Below are positions 1 through 7,510 of a DNA stretch of 18,975 nt, one piece after another. The DNA comes from an uncultured Bacillaceae bacterium. Its GTDB lineage: Bacteria > Bacillota > Bacilli > Bacillales > Caldibacillaceae. The translations under genes and the position numbers were made by a program. Location: assembly GCA_937951955.1 (NCBI GenBank), contig CALGAD010000100.1, positions 1 through 18,975 on the forward strand, written 5' to 3'. The notes beneath the pieces were generated by a model. That model was not told where the DNA came from. It was given only the letters and a program-made list of their open reading frames with translations, and searched no databases. The stretch's first letter is position 1; each line of letters begins with the position of its first letter.

Positions 1-594
1 TACATTCCTACACCTGAGCGTGAAGTTGACAAGCCGTTCATGATGCCTGTTGAAGACGTATTCTCCATCACAGGTCGTGGTACTGTTGCAACAGGTCGTG
101 TAGAACGCGGTCAAGTTAAAGTTGGTGACGTTGTTGAAATCGTTGGATTGAAAGATGAATCCACACAAACAACAGTTACTGGTGTAGAAATGTTCCGCAA
201 ATCCATGGAATATGCTGAAGCTGGTGACAACATCGGTGCATTGCTCCGTGGTGTTGCTCGTGAAGACATCGAGCGCGGTCAAGTTCTTGCACAACCAGGA
301 ACAATTAAACCGTATACGAAATTTAAAGCGCAAGTTTACGTATTGACAAAAGAAGAAGGTGGACGTCATACTCCATTCTTCTCTAACTATCGTCCGCAAT
401 TCTACTTCCGTACAACAGACGTAACTGGTATCATTACATTACCAGACGGAGTAGAAATGGTTATGCCTGGCGATAACGTAGAAATGACAGTTGAATTAAT
501 TGCTCCGGTTGCTATCGAAGAAGGAACGAAGTTCTCCATTCGTGAAGGTGGCCGTACAGTAGGAGCAGGTTCTGTTTCTGCCGTTATCGAGTAA
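1..594 (+). CDS. tuf: Elongation factor Tu, C-terminal half (5' end outside window)
   Basis: EF-Tu delivers aminoacyl-tRNA to the ribosomal A site as a GTP complex. The reading frame is open from base 1, so the gene enters from the left; 197 residues are visible, about half of the usual ~395. They cover domain 2 (from VEDVFSITGRGTVATGRVE, which starts at about residue 16 of the fragment) and domain 3 (ending SAVIE). The GTPase domain with its G motifs lies upstream. The codons are strongly biased and the sequence is typical of Firmicutes EF-Tu with no odd residues noticed. In Bacillaceae tuf closes the str operon (rpsL-rpsG-fusA-tuf) immediately before the S10 operon, which fits this position. 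The methionine at 40 is internal and not a start. Confidence 0.98.
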   Translation, partial: YIPTPEREVDKPFMMPVEDVFSITGRGTVATGRVERGQVKVGDVVEIVGLKDESTQTTVTGVEMFRKSMEYAEAGDNIGALLRGVAREDIERGQVLAQPGTIKPYTKFKAQVYVLTKEEGGRHTPFFSNYRPQFYFRTTDVTGIITLPDGVEMVMPGDNVEMTVELIAPVAIEEGTKFSIREGGRTVGAGSVSAVIE

Positions 595-621
595 TCAGGT
601 ATAACGAACAATTGAAGAAAA

Positions 622-657
622 GAGAAAAAGCAGATAGATTTCTATCTGCTTTTTTTC
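622..657 (+). terminator. Intrinsic terminator after tuf
   Basis: GCAGATAG (630-637) pairs with CTATCTGC (642-649) around a 4-base loop, and the flanking A run (625-629) pairs with the start of the T run (650-656). A perfect 8-bp stem followed by seven Ts, 27 bases after the tuf stop, is a classical Rho-independent terminator that separates the str operon from the S10 operon. Confidence 0.95.
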
Positions 658-710
658 TTGAATATGGGTATTTTAACATGTATTCCCTGTATAAAATTTT
701 AAAGGGGAAA

Positions 711-739
711 TTGCATTCAGATCGTTCCCTATGTATAAT
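711..739 (+). promoter_or_regulatory. S10 operon promoter P1 (sigma-A type)
   Basis: The -35 is TTGCAT (711-716) and the -10 is TATAAT (734-739), with an exact 17-base spacer. Transcription would start near 746, giving a leader of roughly 195 bases before rpsJ. Confidence 0.8.
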
Positions 740-757
740 AGAAAAGCGCGTGTAAAA

Positions 758-785
758 CAACACAAAACCACCTAGTTTTATGTTG
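758..785 (+). repeat. Inverted repeat/hairpin between the two S10 promoters
   Basis: CAACA-C-AAAAC (758-768) faces GTTTT-A-TGTTG (775-785) across a 6-base loop: eleven positions with a single C/A mismatch. Its right arm overlaps the -35 of P2. No T run follows, so it does not look like a terminator. Confidence 0.65.
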
Positions 786-811
786 CGTTCCATGTCGAGA
801 TTATGTATAAT
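783..811 (+). promoter_or_regulatory. S10 operon promoter P2 (sigma-A type)
   Basis: The -35 is TTGCGT (783-788) and the -10 is TATAAT (806-811), spacer 17. The -10 context ATGTATAATAGA is shared exactly with P1. Transcription would start near 818, about 122 bases upstream of rpsJ. Confidence 0.75.
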
Positions 812-849
812 AGACAATGTTGGTTAAAAAGCGATGAAGTGAAAGGTTG

Positions 850-887
850 CTGACACACCCGGCCGCTTTGCCATGGCGCGTGTGCAG
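850..887 (+). promoter_or_regulatory. Hairpin in the S10 operon leader
   Basis: CTG-A-CACAC (850-858) pairs with GTGTGCAG (880-887), leaving one bulged A; the GC-rich interior (859-879) can add a few pairs. The element lies downstream of both promoters and about 37 bases before the ribosome binding site. Autogenous control of the S10 operon by L4 through a leader is well known in Gammaproteobacteria; whether this hairpin has a similar role is unknown. Confidence 0.5.
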
Positions 888-939
888 GAAATTTTCACGG
901 AGTATGTCTATTGTAAGTAGGCGAAAAGGAGGGAAAATA

Positions 940-1248
940 ATGGCAAAACAAAAAATCCGCATTCGATTAAAAGCATATGATCACCGGGTTCTTGATCAAT
1001 CAGCTGAAAAAATTGTGGAAACGGCAAAACGGTCCGGTGCAAAAGTGAGCGGTCCGATTCCGTTGCCAACAGAACGATCTGTATTTACAATTTTACGAGC
1101 TGTTCACAAGTACAAAGATTCCCGTGAACAATTTGAAATGCGTACACACAAACGTCTAATCGATATCATTAATCCTACACCTCAAACCGTAGATTCATTA
1201 ATGCGATTAGATCTACCTAGCGGTGTAGACATTGAAATCAAATTATAA
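940..1248 (+). CDS. rpsJ: 30S ribosomal protein S10
   Basis: S10 sits in the head of the 30S subunit and also serves as NusE in transcription antitermination complexes. The 102-residue product begins MAKQKIRIRLKAYDH and ends LPSGVDIEIKL, matching the family over its full length. The ATG at 940 is preceded by AAAGGAGGG (925-933) at 6 bases spacing, and 102 residues is the standard length; the longer in-frame option at 847 would add 31 residues without homology and overlaps a leader hairpin. It is the first gene of the S10 operon. Confidence 0.98.
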   Translation: MAKQKIRIRLKAYDHRVLDQSAEKIVETAKRSGAKVSGPIPLPTERSVFTILRAVHKYKDSREQFEMRTHKRLIDIINPTPQTVDSLMRLDLPSGVDIEIKL

Positions 1249-1277
1249 TAAGGAACATTTTACAGGAGGTGTGACGA

Positions 1278-1907
1278 ATGACCAAAGGAATCTTAGGTAG
1301 AAAAATCGGTATGACGCAAGTATTCTTGGAAAATGGCGACCTCGTACCGGTAACAGTTGTTCATGCAGAACCAAACGTTGTCTTGCAAAAGAAAACTGTT
1401 GAAACAGACGGATATGCTGCTATTCAACTTGGTGTTGAAGATAAAGCAGAACATCGTGCAACAAAACCGGAAATCGGTCATGCCAAAAAAGCGAATACTG
1501 CGCCTAAGCGCTTCATTAGCGAAATACGCGACGCAAATGTCGATGAATACGAAGTTGGTCAAGAAGTCAAAGTTGATATTTTTGAAGAAGGAAGTTTAGT
1601 GGATGTTACTGGTATCTCGAAAGGTAAAGGATTCCAGGGTGCCATTAAACGTCACGGTCAAGGACGTGGACCGATGTCCCACGGATCTCGTTACCACAGA
1701 AGACCTGGTTCTATGGGTGCGATTGACCCGCAACGTGTATTCAAGTCTAAAAAATTACCGGGTCGTATGGGCGGAAAACGAGTAACAATCCAAAACCTTG
1801 AAATTGTGAAAGTTGATCCTGAACGCAATTTACTATTAATCAAAGGAAATATTCCTGGACCGAACAAGGCATTTGTAAAAATCCAAAGCGCAGTGAAAGC
1901 AAAATAA
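1278..1907 (+). CDS. rplC: 50S ribosomal protein L3
   Basis: L3 is an early assembly protein of the large subunit whose central extension reaches toward the peptidyl transferase centre. The protein has 209 residues and starts MTKGILGRKIGMTQVF; the extension lies at about residues 115-165 and contains GFQGAIKRHGQGRGPMSHGS followed by RRPGSMGA. The position aligned, from memory, with the glutamine methylated by PrmB in E. coli is alanine here, as I would expect for Bacilli. The start is set by AGGAGGT at 1264-1270. It lies 29 bases after rpsJ and 30 before rplD. Confidence 0.98.
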   Translation: MTKGILGRKIGMTQVFLENGDLVPVTVVHAEPNVVLQKKTVETDGYAAIQLGVEDKAEHRATKPEIGHAKKANTAPKRFISEIRDANVDEYEVGQEVKVDIFEEGSLVDVTGISKGKGFQGAIKRHGQGRGPMSHGSRYHRRPGSMGAIDPQRVFKSKKLPGRMGGKRVTIQNLEIVKVDPERNLLLIKGNIPGPNKAFVKIQSAVKAK

Positions 1908-1937
1908 TTAAATATTGCAGGAAAGGAGGATAATTGA

Positions 1938-2567
1938 ATGCCGAAAGTATCTTTATACAACCAAGCTGGTGAACAGATTGGTGAAGTCGAATTAAATGAT
2001 GCTGTTTTTGGAATCGAACCAAATAAACATGTAATCACTGAAATGGTACTTAGCCAACGCGCTTCCATGCGTCAAGGTACCCATAAAGTAAAAAATCGTT
2101 CTGAAGTTCGTGGTGGCGGTAGAAAACCGTGGCGCCAAAAAGGAACTGGTCGTGCACGTCAAGGTTCCATCCGTTCACCTCAATGGGTAGGCGGTGGTGT
2201 CGTATTTGGACCGACTCCGCGCAGCTATGCCTACAAATTACCGAAAAAAGTTCGTCGTTTAGCTTTGAAATCTGCATTGTCTGCAAAAGTTCTTGATAAT
2301 GAAATTTTCGTGTTAGATCAACTTAACTTTGAAAAGCCGAAGACAAAAGATTTCGTAGCATTCTTGAATAATTTATCATTGAACGAAGAAACAAAAGCCC
2401 TCGTAGTTACAGGGGATCTTCAAGAAAACGTATATTTATCAGCACGTAATTTACCAAAAGTAAAAGTAGTCGATGCCAACGGAATCAACGTACTTGACCT
2501 TGTCGGTTATGATAAGTTAATCATAACGAAGGATGCCGTTGCCAGAGTAGAGGAGGTGCTAGCCTAA
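1938..2567 (+). CDS. rplD: 50S ribosomal protein L4
   Basis: L4 folds with 23S rRNA domain I and lines the peptide exit tunnel. The 209 residues include the long basic loop at about 55-95, with RGGGRKPWRQKGTGRARQG and then SPQWVGGGVVFGP; macrolide-resistance mutations in other species map to this loop. No resistance-like change is evident. The strong AAAGGAGGA site (1922-1930) precedes the ATG. The stop codon overlaps the rplW start by one base (TAATG), implying translational coupling. In Gammaproteobacteria L4 is the autoregulator of this operon. Confidence 0.98.
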   Translation: MPKVSLYNQAGEQIGEVELNDAVFGIEPNKHVITEMVLSQRASMRQGTHKVKNRSEVRGGGRKPWRQKGTGRARQGSIRSPQWVGGGVVFGPTPRSYAYKLPKKVRRLALKSALSAKVLDNEIFVLDQLNFEKPKTKDFVAFLNNLSLNEETKALVVTGDLQENVYLSARNLPKVKVVDANGINVLDLVGYDKLIITKDAVARVEEVLA

Positions 2568-2845
2568 TGGACCTACGTGATGTGATTAAGCGCCCCGTTA
2601 TTACAGAACGTTCGATGGAATTACAAGAAGAACGGAAGTATACTTTTGAAGTCGATTTGAGAGCGAATAAAACCCTTGTCAAACAAGCGGTAGAAAAAAT
2701 CTTCGATGTAAAAGTTGAAAAAGTTAACATCATGAACTACAAAGGTAAATTCAAAAGAATGGGTAGATATTCTGGCTACACCAATCGTCGCAGAAAAGCA
2801 ATTGTTACCCTAACTGAAGATAGCAAACCGATCGATATATTCTAA
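2567..2845 (+). CDS. rplW: 50S ribosomal protein L23
   Basis: L23 lies at the tunnel exit and is a docking point for trigger factor and SRP. The product has 92 residues, a few shorter at the C-terminus than the B. subtilis protein as I recall it. It contains the RPVITERS motif near the N-terminus and the basic loop KVNIMNYKGKFKRMGR at about residues 52-67. It starts in the TAATG overlap with rplD; GAGGAGGTG (2549-2557), inside the end of rplD, is its ribosome binding site. Confidence 0.97.
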   Translation: MDLRDVIKRPVITERSMELQEERKYTFEVDLRANKTLVKQAVEKIFDVKVEKVNIMNYKGKFKRMGRYSGYTNRRRKAIVTLTEDSKPIDIF

Positions 2846-2873
2846 TTTATAAAATGTAGAGGAGGGAAATATA

Positions 2874-3704
2874 ATGGCGATCAAAACTTATAAACCTACC
2901 TCAAATGGCCGTCGCGGCATGACAGTATCCGATTTTTCCGAAATCACAACGGATAAGCCGGAAAAATCCTTATTACAACCACTGAATAAGAAAGCCGGCC
3001 GCAATAGCCAGGGTAGAATTACTGTTCGTCATCAAGGCGGAGGTCACAAGCGCCTATATCGTGTAATTGATTTTAAACGTGACAAAGATGGCATTCCAGG
3101 ACGCGTTGCCACGATCGAATACGATCCAAACCGCTCTGCCAACATTGCATTGATTCATTATCACGATGGTGAAAAACGTTATATTTTAGCACCAAAAGGA
3201 TTAAAAGTTGGCACAGATATCATGTCCGGTCCCGATGCGGATATTAAAGTAGGAAATGCACTTCCTCTTGAAAATATTCCGGTTGGTACAACGATTCATA
3301 ACATCGAATTGAAACCTGGTAAGGGTGGACAGCTTGTCCGTGCAGCAGGTACGAGTGCTCAAGTACTCGGTAAAGAAGGTAAATATGTACTCGTTCGTTT
3401 AGCATCTGGAGAAGTTCGGATGATTCTCGGCAAATGCCGTGCCACAGTTGGAGAAGTTGGTAACGAACAGCACGAATTGATTAATATTGGTAAAGCAGGT
3501 CGTTCCCGCTGGTTAGGTAGACGCCCTTCAGTACGCGGATCTGTAATGAACCCGAACGATCACCCGCACGGTGGTGGGGAAGGAAGGGCACCAATTGGAC
3601 GGGTTGCACCAGTTACACCTTGGGGTAAACCGACTATTGGCTATAAAACCCGTAAGAAAAACAAAAAGTCCGATAAATTTATCGTTCGTCCACGCAAACG
3701 ATAA
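2874..3704 (+). CDS. rplB: 50S ribosomal protein L2
   Basis: L2 is needed for subunit association and supports the peptidyl transferase centre. It has 276 residues, the normal length. An OB-like N-terminal half is followed by an SH3-like half and a basic tail. The signature HPHGGGEGR is present with its histidines at about residues 230 and 232, the conserved segment implicated in peptidyl transferase function. It ends in a lysine/arginine-rich tail (IVRPRKR). The gene has a strong GGAGGG site at 2861-2866. Confidence 0.98.
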   Translation: MAIKTYKPTSNGRRGMTVSDFSEITTDKPEKSLLQPLNKKAGRNSQGRITVRHQGGGHKRLYRVIDFKRDKDGIPGRVATIEYDPNRSANIALIHYHDGEKRYILAPKGLKVGTDIMSGPDADIKVGNALPLENIPVGTTIHNIELKPGKGGQLVRAAGTSAQVLGKEGKYVLVRLASGEVRMILGKCRATVGEVGNEQHELINIGKAGRSRWLGRRPSVRGSVMNPNDHPHGGGEGRAPIGRVAPVTPWGKPTIGYKTRKKNKKSDKFIVRPRKR

Positions 3705-3746
3705 TAGGATAAGAAGTGGGGTACAATCTCGAAGGGAGGTTCACTT

Positions 3747-4025
3747 ATGGGTCGCAGTTTGAAAAAAGGACCATTTGTTGATGAACATTTAATGAAGAAA
3801 GTGGAAGCCTTAAATAAGGAAAATAAGAAGCAAGTGATTAAAACCTGGTCACGTCGCTCGACGATTTTCCCACAGTTTGTAGGACATACATTTGCCGTTC
3901 ATGATGGTCGGAAACACGTGCCGGTTTATGTAACGGAAGACATGGTTGGTCATAAACTTGGTGAATTTGCACCAACCCGTACGTTCAAAGGACATGCCGG
4001 TGATGACAAGAAAACAAGACGTTAA
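3747..4025 (+). CDS. rpsS: 30S ribosomal protein S19
   Basis: S19 pairs with S13 in the 30S head near the A site. It is 92 residues, begins MGRSLKKGPFVDEHL and carries the family core KTWSRRSTIFPQFVGHTF and the GHKLGEFAPTR segment near the C-terminus. The ATG follows GGGAGGT (3734-3740). The 42-base gap from rplB holds only its binding site. Confidence 0.97.
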   Translation: MGRSLKKGPFVDEHLMKKVEALNKENKKQVIKTWSRRSTIFPQFVGHTFAVHDGRKHVPVYVTEDMVGHKLGEFAPTRTFKGHAGDDKKTRR

Positions 4026-4043
4026 TGAGAGGAGGTCACGTCA

Positions 4044-4385
4044 ATGGAAGCTAAAGCTGTTGCTAGAACAGTTCGAATTGCACCTCGTAAAGCCCGTTTA
4101 GTGATCGACTTGATCCGAGGAAAGCATGTAAGTGAAGCAATGTCCATTTTGAAATTAACTCCAAAAGCTGCTTCACCGATTATTGAAAAAGTTTTAAAAT
4201 CAGCGATCGCCAATGCTGAACATAACTATGATATGGATGCACAAGACCTTTACATCGTTCAAGCATATGTAAACGAAGGCCCGACATTGAAACGGTATCG
4301 CCCCCGGGCACAAGGTCGTGCAACACAAATCAACAAACGCACAAGTCATATTACAATCGTAGTGTCAGATAAAAAGGAGGGATAA
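4044..4385 (+). CDS. rplV: 50S ribosomal protein L22
   Basis: L22 lines the exit tunnel opposite L4 through a long beta hairpin. The product has 113 residues; the hairpin lies at about residues 82-102 (RYRPRAQGRATQINKRTSH) and looks intact, without the deletions or duplications seen in macrolide-resistant mutants. A GAGGAGGT site (4029-4036) precedes the ATG. The downstream rpsC start is 3 bases after the stop. Confidence 0.97.
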   Translation: MEAKAVARTVRIAPRKARLVIDLIRGKHVSEAMSILKLTPKAASPIIEKVLKSAIANAEHNYDMDAQDLYIVQAYVNEGPTLKRYRPRAQGRATQINKRTSHITIVVSDKKEG

Positions 4386-4388
4386 TGA

Positions 4389-5045
4389 GTGGGACAAAAA
4401 GTTAACCCAATAGGTTTGCGTGTAGGTATCATTCGTGATTGGGAATCAAGATGGTACGCTGAAAAAGACTATGCAACGCTATTGCATGAAGATATTAAAA
4501 TCCGTGAATACATTGAAAATCGTTTGAAAGATGCTTCTGTTTCCAGCATCGAAATTGAGCGGGCTGCGAATCGGGTGAACATCACCATCCATACTGCAAA
4601 GCCAGGAATGGTTATCGGTAAAGGTGGTTCCGAAGTCGAAGCTTTGCGTAAAGCATTGAACAAACTTACTGGAAGAAAAGTTCATATCAATATCGTTGAA
4701 ATTAAAAAACCTGATCTAGATGCAAAATTAGTAGCAGAAAATATTGCTCGTCAATTAGAAAACCGTGTATCATTCCGTCGGGTACAAAAACAAGCTATCC
4801 AAAGAACGATGCGCGCTGGTGCGAAAGGTATTAAAACACAAGTATCCGGACGTCTTGGAGGGGCTGACATCGCCCGTGCTGAACATTACAGCGAAGGAAC
4901 TGTTCCACTTCACACACTCCGTGCCGACATTGATTACGCCCATGCCGAGGCCGACACAACATACGGAAAATTAGGTGTGAAGGTTTGGATCTACCGTGGC
5001 GAAGTCCTTCCTGCTAAGAAAAAATCCGAGGAAGGAGGAAAATAA
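4389..5045 (+). CDS. rpsC: 30S ribosomal protein S3
   Basis: S3 forms part of the mRNA entry channel of the 30S subunit. The 218 residues begin MGQKVNPIGLRVG and include a KH domain with the GxxG loop at about residues 77-80 (VIGKGG), followed by the C-terminal domain with RLGGADIAR. The start codon is GTG at 4389, 7 bases after AAAGGAGGG (4374-4382 region); the ATG at 4385 runs into a stop after six codons in another frame. The end is rich in lysine and glutamate. Confidence 0.97.
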   Translation: MGQKVNPIGLRVGIIRDWESRWYAEKDYATLLHEDIKIREYIENRLKDASVSSIEIERAANRVNITIHTAKPGMVIGKGGSEVEALRKALNKLTGRKVHINIVEIKKPDLDAKLVAENIARQLENRVSFRRVQKQAIQRTMRAGAKGIKTQVSGRLGGADIARAEHYSEGTVPLHTLRADIDYAHAEADTTYGKLGVKVWIYRGEVLPAKKKSEEGGK

Positions 5046-5047
5046 TC

Positions 5048-5482
5048 ATGTTGATGCCTAAACGTGTAAAATATCGTCGTGAGCATCGTGGCAGAATGAA
5101 AGGTCGTGCCAAAGGTGGTACAGAAGTACAATTTGGTGAATACGGCCTGCAAGCACTTGAAGCTTCCTGGATTACAAACCGTCAAATCGAAGCTGCTCGT
5201 ATTGCCATGACTCGTTATATGAAACGTGGCGGTAAAGTATGGATTCGTATTTTCCCTCATAAAAGCTATACAGCTAAACCTCTTGAAGTCCGGATGGGTT
5301 CCGGTAAAGGTTCTCCGGAAGGATGGGTTGCTGTTGTAAAACCGGGCAGAGTTATGTTTGAAGTTGCGGGTGTTCCAGAAGAAGTTGCCCGTGAAGCTTT
5401 GCGCCTTGCATCGCATAAACTGCCAATCAAATGTAAGATCGTAAAAAGAGAAGAAATTGGTGGTGAAATAAATGAAGGCTAA
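5048..5482 (+). CDS. rplP: 50S ribosomal protein L16
   Basis: L16 helps shape the A-site tRNA path on the large subunit. It has 144 residues, starts MLMPKRVKYRREHRGRMKGR and contains the long family block ASWITNRQIEAARIAMTRY. It starts only 2 bases after the rpsC stop. Its last 11 bases overlap the start of rpmC, so the two are probably translationally coupled. Confidence 0.97.
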   Translation: MLMPKRVKYRREHRGRMKGRAKGGTEVQFGEYGLQALEASWITNRQIEAARIAMTRYMKRGGKVWIRIFPHKSYTAKPLEVRMGSGKGSPEGWVAVVKPGRVMFEVAGVPEEVAREALRLASHKLPIKCKIVKREEIGGEINEG

Positions 5483-5672
5483 GGAAATTCGTGAATTAAC
5501 CACTGCTGAAATTGAAGAACAAATTCAATCACTCAAGGAAGAATTATTCAACTTACGCTTTCAATTAGCGACGGGTCAGTTAGAAAACACAGCACGTCTT
5601 CGTGAAGTTAGAAAGACGATTGCCCGGATGAAAACAGTTATTCGTGAAAGAGAGCTCGGTATCGATAACTAA
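5472..5672 (+). CDS. rpmC: 50S ribosomal protein L29
   Basis: L29 is a small two-helix protein near the tunnel exit beside L23. The 66 residues start MKAKEIRELTTAEIEEQ and show the helical hairpin with LKEELFNLRFQLATGQLENT in the middle. Its ribosome binding site is the atypical GGTGGTGA (5459-5466) inside rplP rather than an AGGAGG; together with the 11-base overlap this suggests re-initiation by ribosomes finishing rplP. Confidence 0.97.
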   Translation: MKAKEIRELTTAEIEEQIQSLKEELFNLRFQLATGQLENTARLREVRKTIARMKTVIRERELGIDN

Positions 5673-5691
5673 ACCCAAGGGAGGTATTTGA

Positions 5692-5955
5692 ATGAGCGAA
5701 CGGAACAGACGCAAAGTTTACACAGGGCGTGTTGTTTCTGACAAAATGGATAAAACCATTACCGTTTTAGTCGAAACAAAGAAAAAACATCCTCTTTATG
5801 GTAAACGAGTCAAGTATTCCAAAAAGTACAAAGCTCATGACGAGCATAATGAGGCAAAAGTTGGCGATATTGTTCGGATTATGGAAACACGTCCGCTTTC
5901 TGCAACAAAACGTTTTCGCTTAGTGGAAATCGTTGAAAAAGCTGTTATTATATAA
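5692..5955 (+). CDS. rpsQ: 30S ribosomal protein S17
   Basis: S17 is a primary 16S rRNA binding protein with an OB fold. The 87-residue product begins MSERNRRKVYTGRVVSDKMD and contains TRPLSATKRFRLVEI near the C-terminus, the usual family ending region. AGGGAGGT (5678-5685) precedes the ATG by 6 bases. Confidence 0.97.
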   Translation: MSERNRRKVYTGRVVSDKMDKTITVLVETKKKHPLYGKRVKYSKKYKAHDEHNEAKVGDIVRIMETRPLSATKRFRLVEIVEKAVII

Positions 5956-5992
5956 TGTTTCAAACTTGTCTACTCGAAAGGAGGTTCTTTAA

Positions 5993-6361
5993 ATGATTCA
6001 ACAGGAATCACGCTTAAAAGTAGCCGATAATTCTGGTGCTCGTGAAATCTTAACGATTAAAGTATTAGGTGGTACTGGTCGTAAGTACGCAAACATCGGT
6101 GATGTGATCGTTGGTACGGTCAAACAAGCAACACCTGGGGGCGTTGTTAAAAAAGGTGATATCGTTAAAGCTGTTGTCGTACGTACAAAACGCGGTGTCC
6201 GTCGTAACGATGGAACATATATCCGTTTTGACGAAAATGCTTGCGTCATTATCCGCGATGATAAGAGTCCCCGTGGAACCCGTATTTTTGGACCTGTGGC
6301 ACGGGAATTGCGTGACAAAAACTTCATGAAAATTGTTTCATTAGCTCCAGAAGTATTATAG
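5993..6361 (+). CDS. rplN: 50S ribosomal protein L14
   Basis: L14 contacts 16S rRNA in an intersubunit bridge and is the docking site for the silencing factor RsfS. It has exactly the standard 122 residues, from MIQQESRLKVADNSGARE to IVSLAPEVL, with the conserved FDENACVIIRDDKSPRGTRI block at about residues 80-99. The binding site AAAGGAGGT (5978-5986) is strong. Confidence 0.98.
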   Translation: MIQQESRLKVADNSGAREILTIKVLGGTGRKYANIGDVIVGTVKQATPGGVVKKGDIVKAVVVRTKRGVRRNDGTYIRFDENACVIIRDDKSPRGTRIFGPVARELRDKNFMKIVSLAPEVL

Positions 6362-6396
6362 CCTATCATGTGCTTGGTTTAAGGAGGTGCGGATAA

Positions 6397-6705
6397 ATGC
6401 ATGTCAAAAAAGGTGATAAAGTAAAGGTTATTACAGGTAAAGATAAAGGTAAAGAAGGCGTCATTCTACGTGTCTTTCCTAAAGAAAACCGTGTGATTGT
6501 TGAAGGTGTGAATTTAGTTAAAAAACACGCAAAGCCTTCTCAAGATAATCCTCAAGGCGGTATTATCACTCAAGAGGCTCCCATTCATGCATCGAATGTG
6601 ATGCCTATTGATCCGAAGACTGGTGAACCTACACGGGTTGGATATAAAATCGTAGACGGTAAAAAAGTACGAATTGCTAAAAAATCAGGTGCGGAATTAG
6701 ATTAA
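6397..6705 (+). CDS. rplX: 50S ribosomal protein L24
   Basis: L24 nucleates large-subunit assembly. The 102 residues open with a KOW motif (residues ~3-30: VKKGDKVKVITGKDKGKEG), followed by the GVNLVKKHAKPSQ segment. The ATG follows AAGGAGGTG (6381-6389). Its last bases are followed 30 bases later by rplE. Confidence 0.97.
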   Translation: MHVKKGDKVKVITGKDKGKEGVILRVFPKENRVIVEGVNLVKKHAKPSQDNPQGGIITQEAPIHASNVMPIDPKTGEPTRVGYKIVDGKKVRIAKKSGAELD

Positions 6706-6735
6706 TGATCGAATTTGAGAAAGGAGGTCCATGTG

Positions 6736-7275
6736 ATGAACCGCTTGAAAGAAAAATATCTCAACGAAGTTGTTCCATCTTTGATGAAAAAATTTAATTA
6801 TAAATCTGTAATGGAAGTACCGAAAGTTGAAAAAATCGTTGTCAACATGGGTGTTGGCGATGCTGTGCAAAATCCGAAAGCACTGGACGATGCAGTAAAC
6901 GAATTAACATTAATTTCAGGACAAAAACCTGTAATTACGAGAGCGAAAAAATCGATTGCTGGTTTCCGTCTTCGTGAAGGGATGCCAATCGGTTGTAAAG
7001 TAACCCTTCGCGGTGACAGAATGTACGATTTTCTCGATAAATTAGTTTCTGTATCCTTACCACGTGTTCGTGACTTCCGCGGTGTTTCCAAAAATGCCTT
7101 CGATGGTCGCGGAAACTATACATTAGGTATTAAAGAACAATTGATCTTCCCGGAAATCGATTATGATTTGGTCAATAAAGTGCGGGGAATGGACATTGTT
7201 ATCGTAACAACTGCAAAAACGGACGAAGAATCCCGTGAATTGCTCAGTCAATTAGGTATGCCATTTCAAAAATAA
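6736..7275 (+). CDS. rplE: 50S ribosomal protein L5
   Basis: L5 binds 5S rRNA and contacts the P-site tRNA. From the ATG at 6736 the product has 179 residues, the usual length, beginning MNRLKEKYLNEVVPSL. An in-frame TTG at 6715 would add seven residues but lies before the AAGGAGGT site (6721-6728), so the 6736 start is clear. The family blocks VVNMGVGDAVQNPK and SIAGFRLREGMPIGCKVTLR are present, and it ends TDEESRELLSQLGMPFQK. Confidence 0.97.
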   Translation: MNRLKEKYLNEVVPSLMKKFNYKSVMEVPKVEKIVVNMGVGDAVQNPKALDDAVNELTLISGQKPVITRAKKSIAGFRLREGMPIGCKVTLRGDRMYDFLDKLVSVSLPRVRDFRGVSKNAFDGRGNYTLGIKEQLIFPEIDYDLVNKVRGMDIVIVTTAKTDEESRELLSQLGMPFQK

Positions 7276-7295
7276 TAGCAAGAGGAGGCATGAGC

Positions 7296-7481
7296 GTGGC
7301 TAAAAAGTCGATGATTGCGAAACAAAAACGGCCTCAAAAATTTAAAGTGCGTGAATATACCCGTTGTGAACGTTGCGGCCGGCCCCATTCCGTATATCGC
7401 AAATTTAAATTGTGCCGTATTTGTTTCCGTGAGTTAGCCTATAAGGGTCAAATTCCTGGTGTGAAAAAGAGTAGCTGGTAA
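7296..7481 (+). CDS. rpsN: 30S ribosomal protein S14, zinc-binding short form (type Z)
   Basis: S14 belongs to the 30S head. This is the 61-residue form that binds one zinc ion, with cysteines at 24, 27, 40 and 43 (CERC and CRIC). The start is taken as GTG at 7296, 7 bases after GGAGG (7284-7288); an in-frame ATG at 7290 is only 1 base from that site and would add two residues. Many Bacillaceae keep a second, zinc-independent S14 elsewhere for zinc starvation; none is in this window. Confidence 0.96.
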   Translation: MAKKSMIAKQKRPQKFKVREYTRCERCGRPHSVYRKFKLCRICFRELAYKGQIPGVKKSSW

Positions 7482-7510
7482 TAGCTCAGTTTGAAAGGAG
7501 GTAAAATAAT

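Larger units (their letters stand above)
595..939 (+). other. Intergenic region tuf-rpsJ (345 bases)
   Basis: No gene is supported here. The stretch holds, in order, the tuf terminator, promoter P1, a hairpin, promoter P2, a second hairpin and the rpsJ ribosome binding site. A frame open upstream of rpsJ from 847 has no ribosome binding site and overlaps the leader hairpin, so I treat it as chance. Confidence 0.85.

Noticed and set aside
690..695. TATAAA upstream of P1 as a third S10 promoter
   Set aside because: No -35-like hexamer at 16-18 bases upstream; it falls just after the tuf terminator by chance in AT-rich DNA.
584..817. Minus-strand frame of 77 codons over the tuf-rpsJ gap
   Set aside because: It runs across the tuf terminator and both S10 promoters, has no family resemblance, and is explained as a chance open frame.
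847..939. N-terminal extension of S10 by 31 codons
   Set aside because: No ribosome binding site, overlaps a leader hairpin, and S10 is 102 residues from the ATG at 940, which has a strong AAAGGAGGG.
3722..3727. TACAAT in the rplB-rpsS gap as an internal promoter
   Set aside because: The expected -35 position (3699-3704, CGATAA) does not match, and the gap is only 42 bases with a normal binding site.
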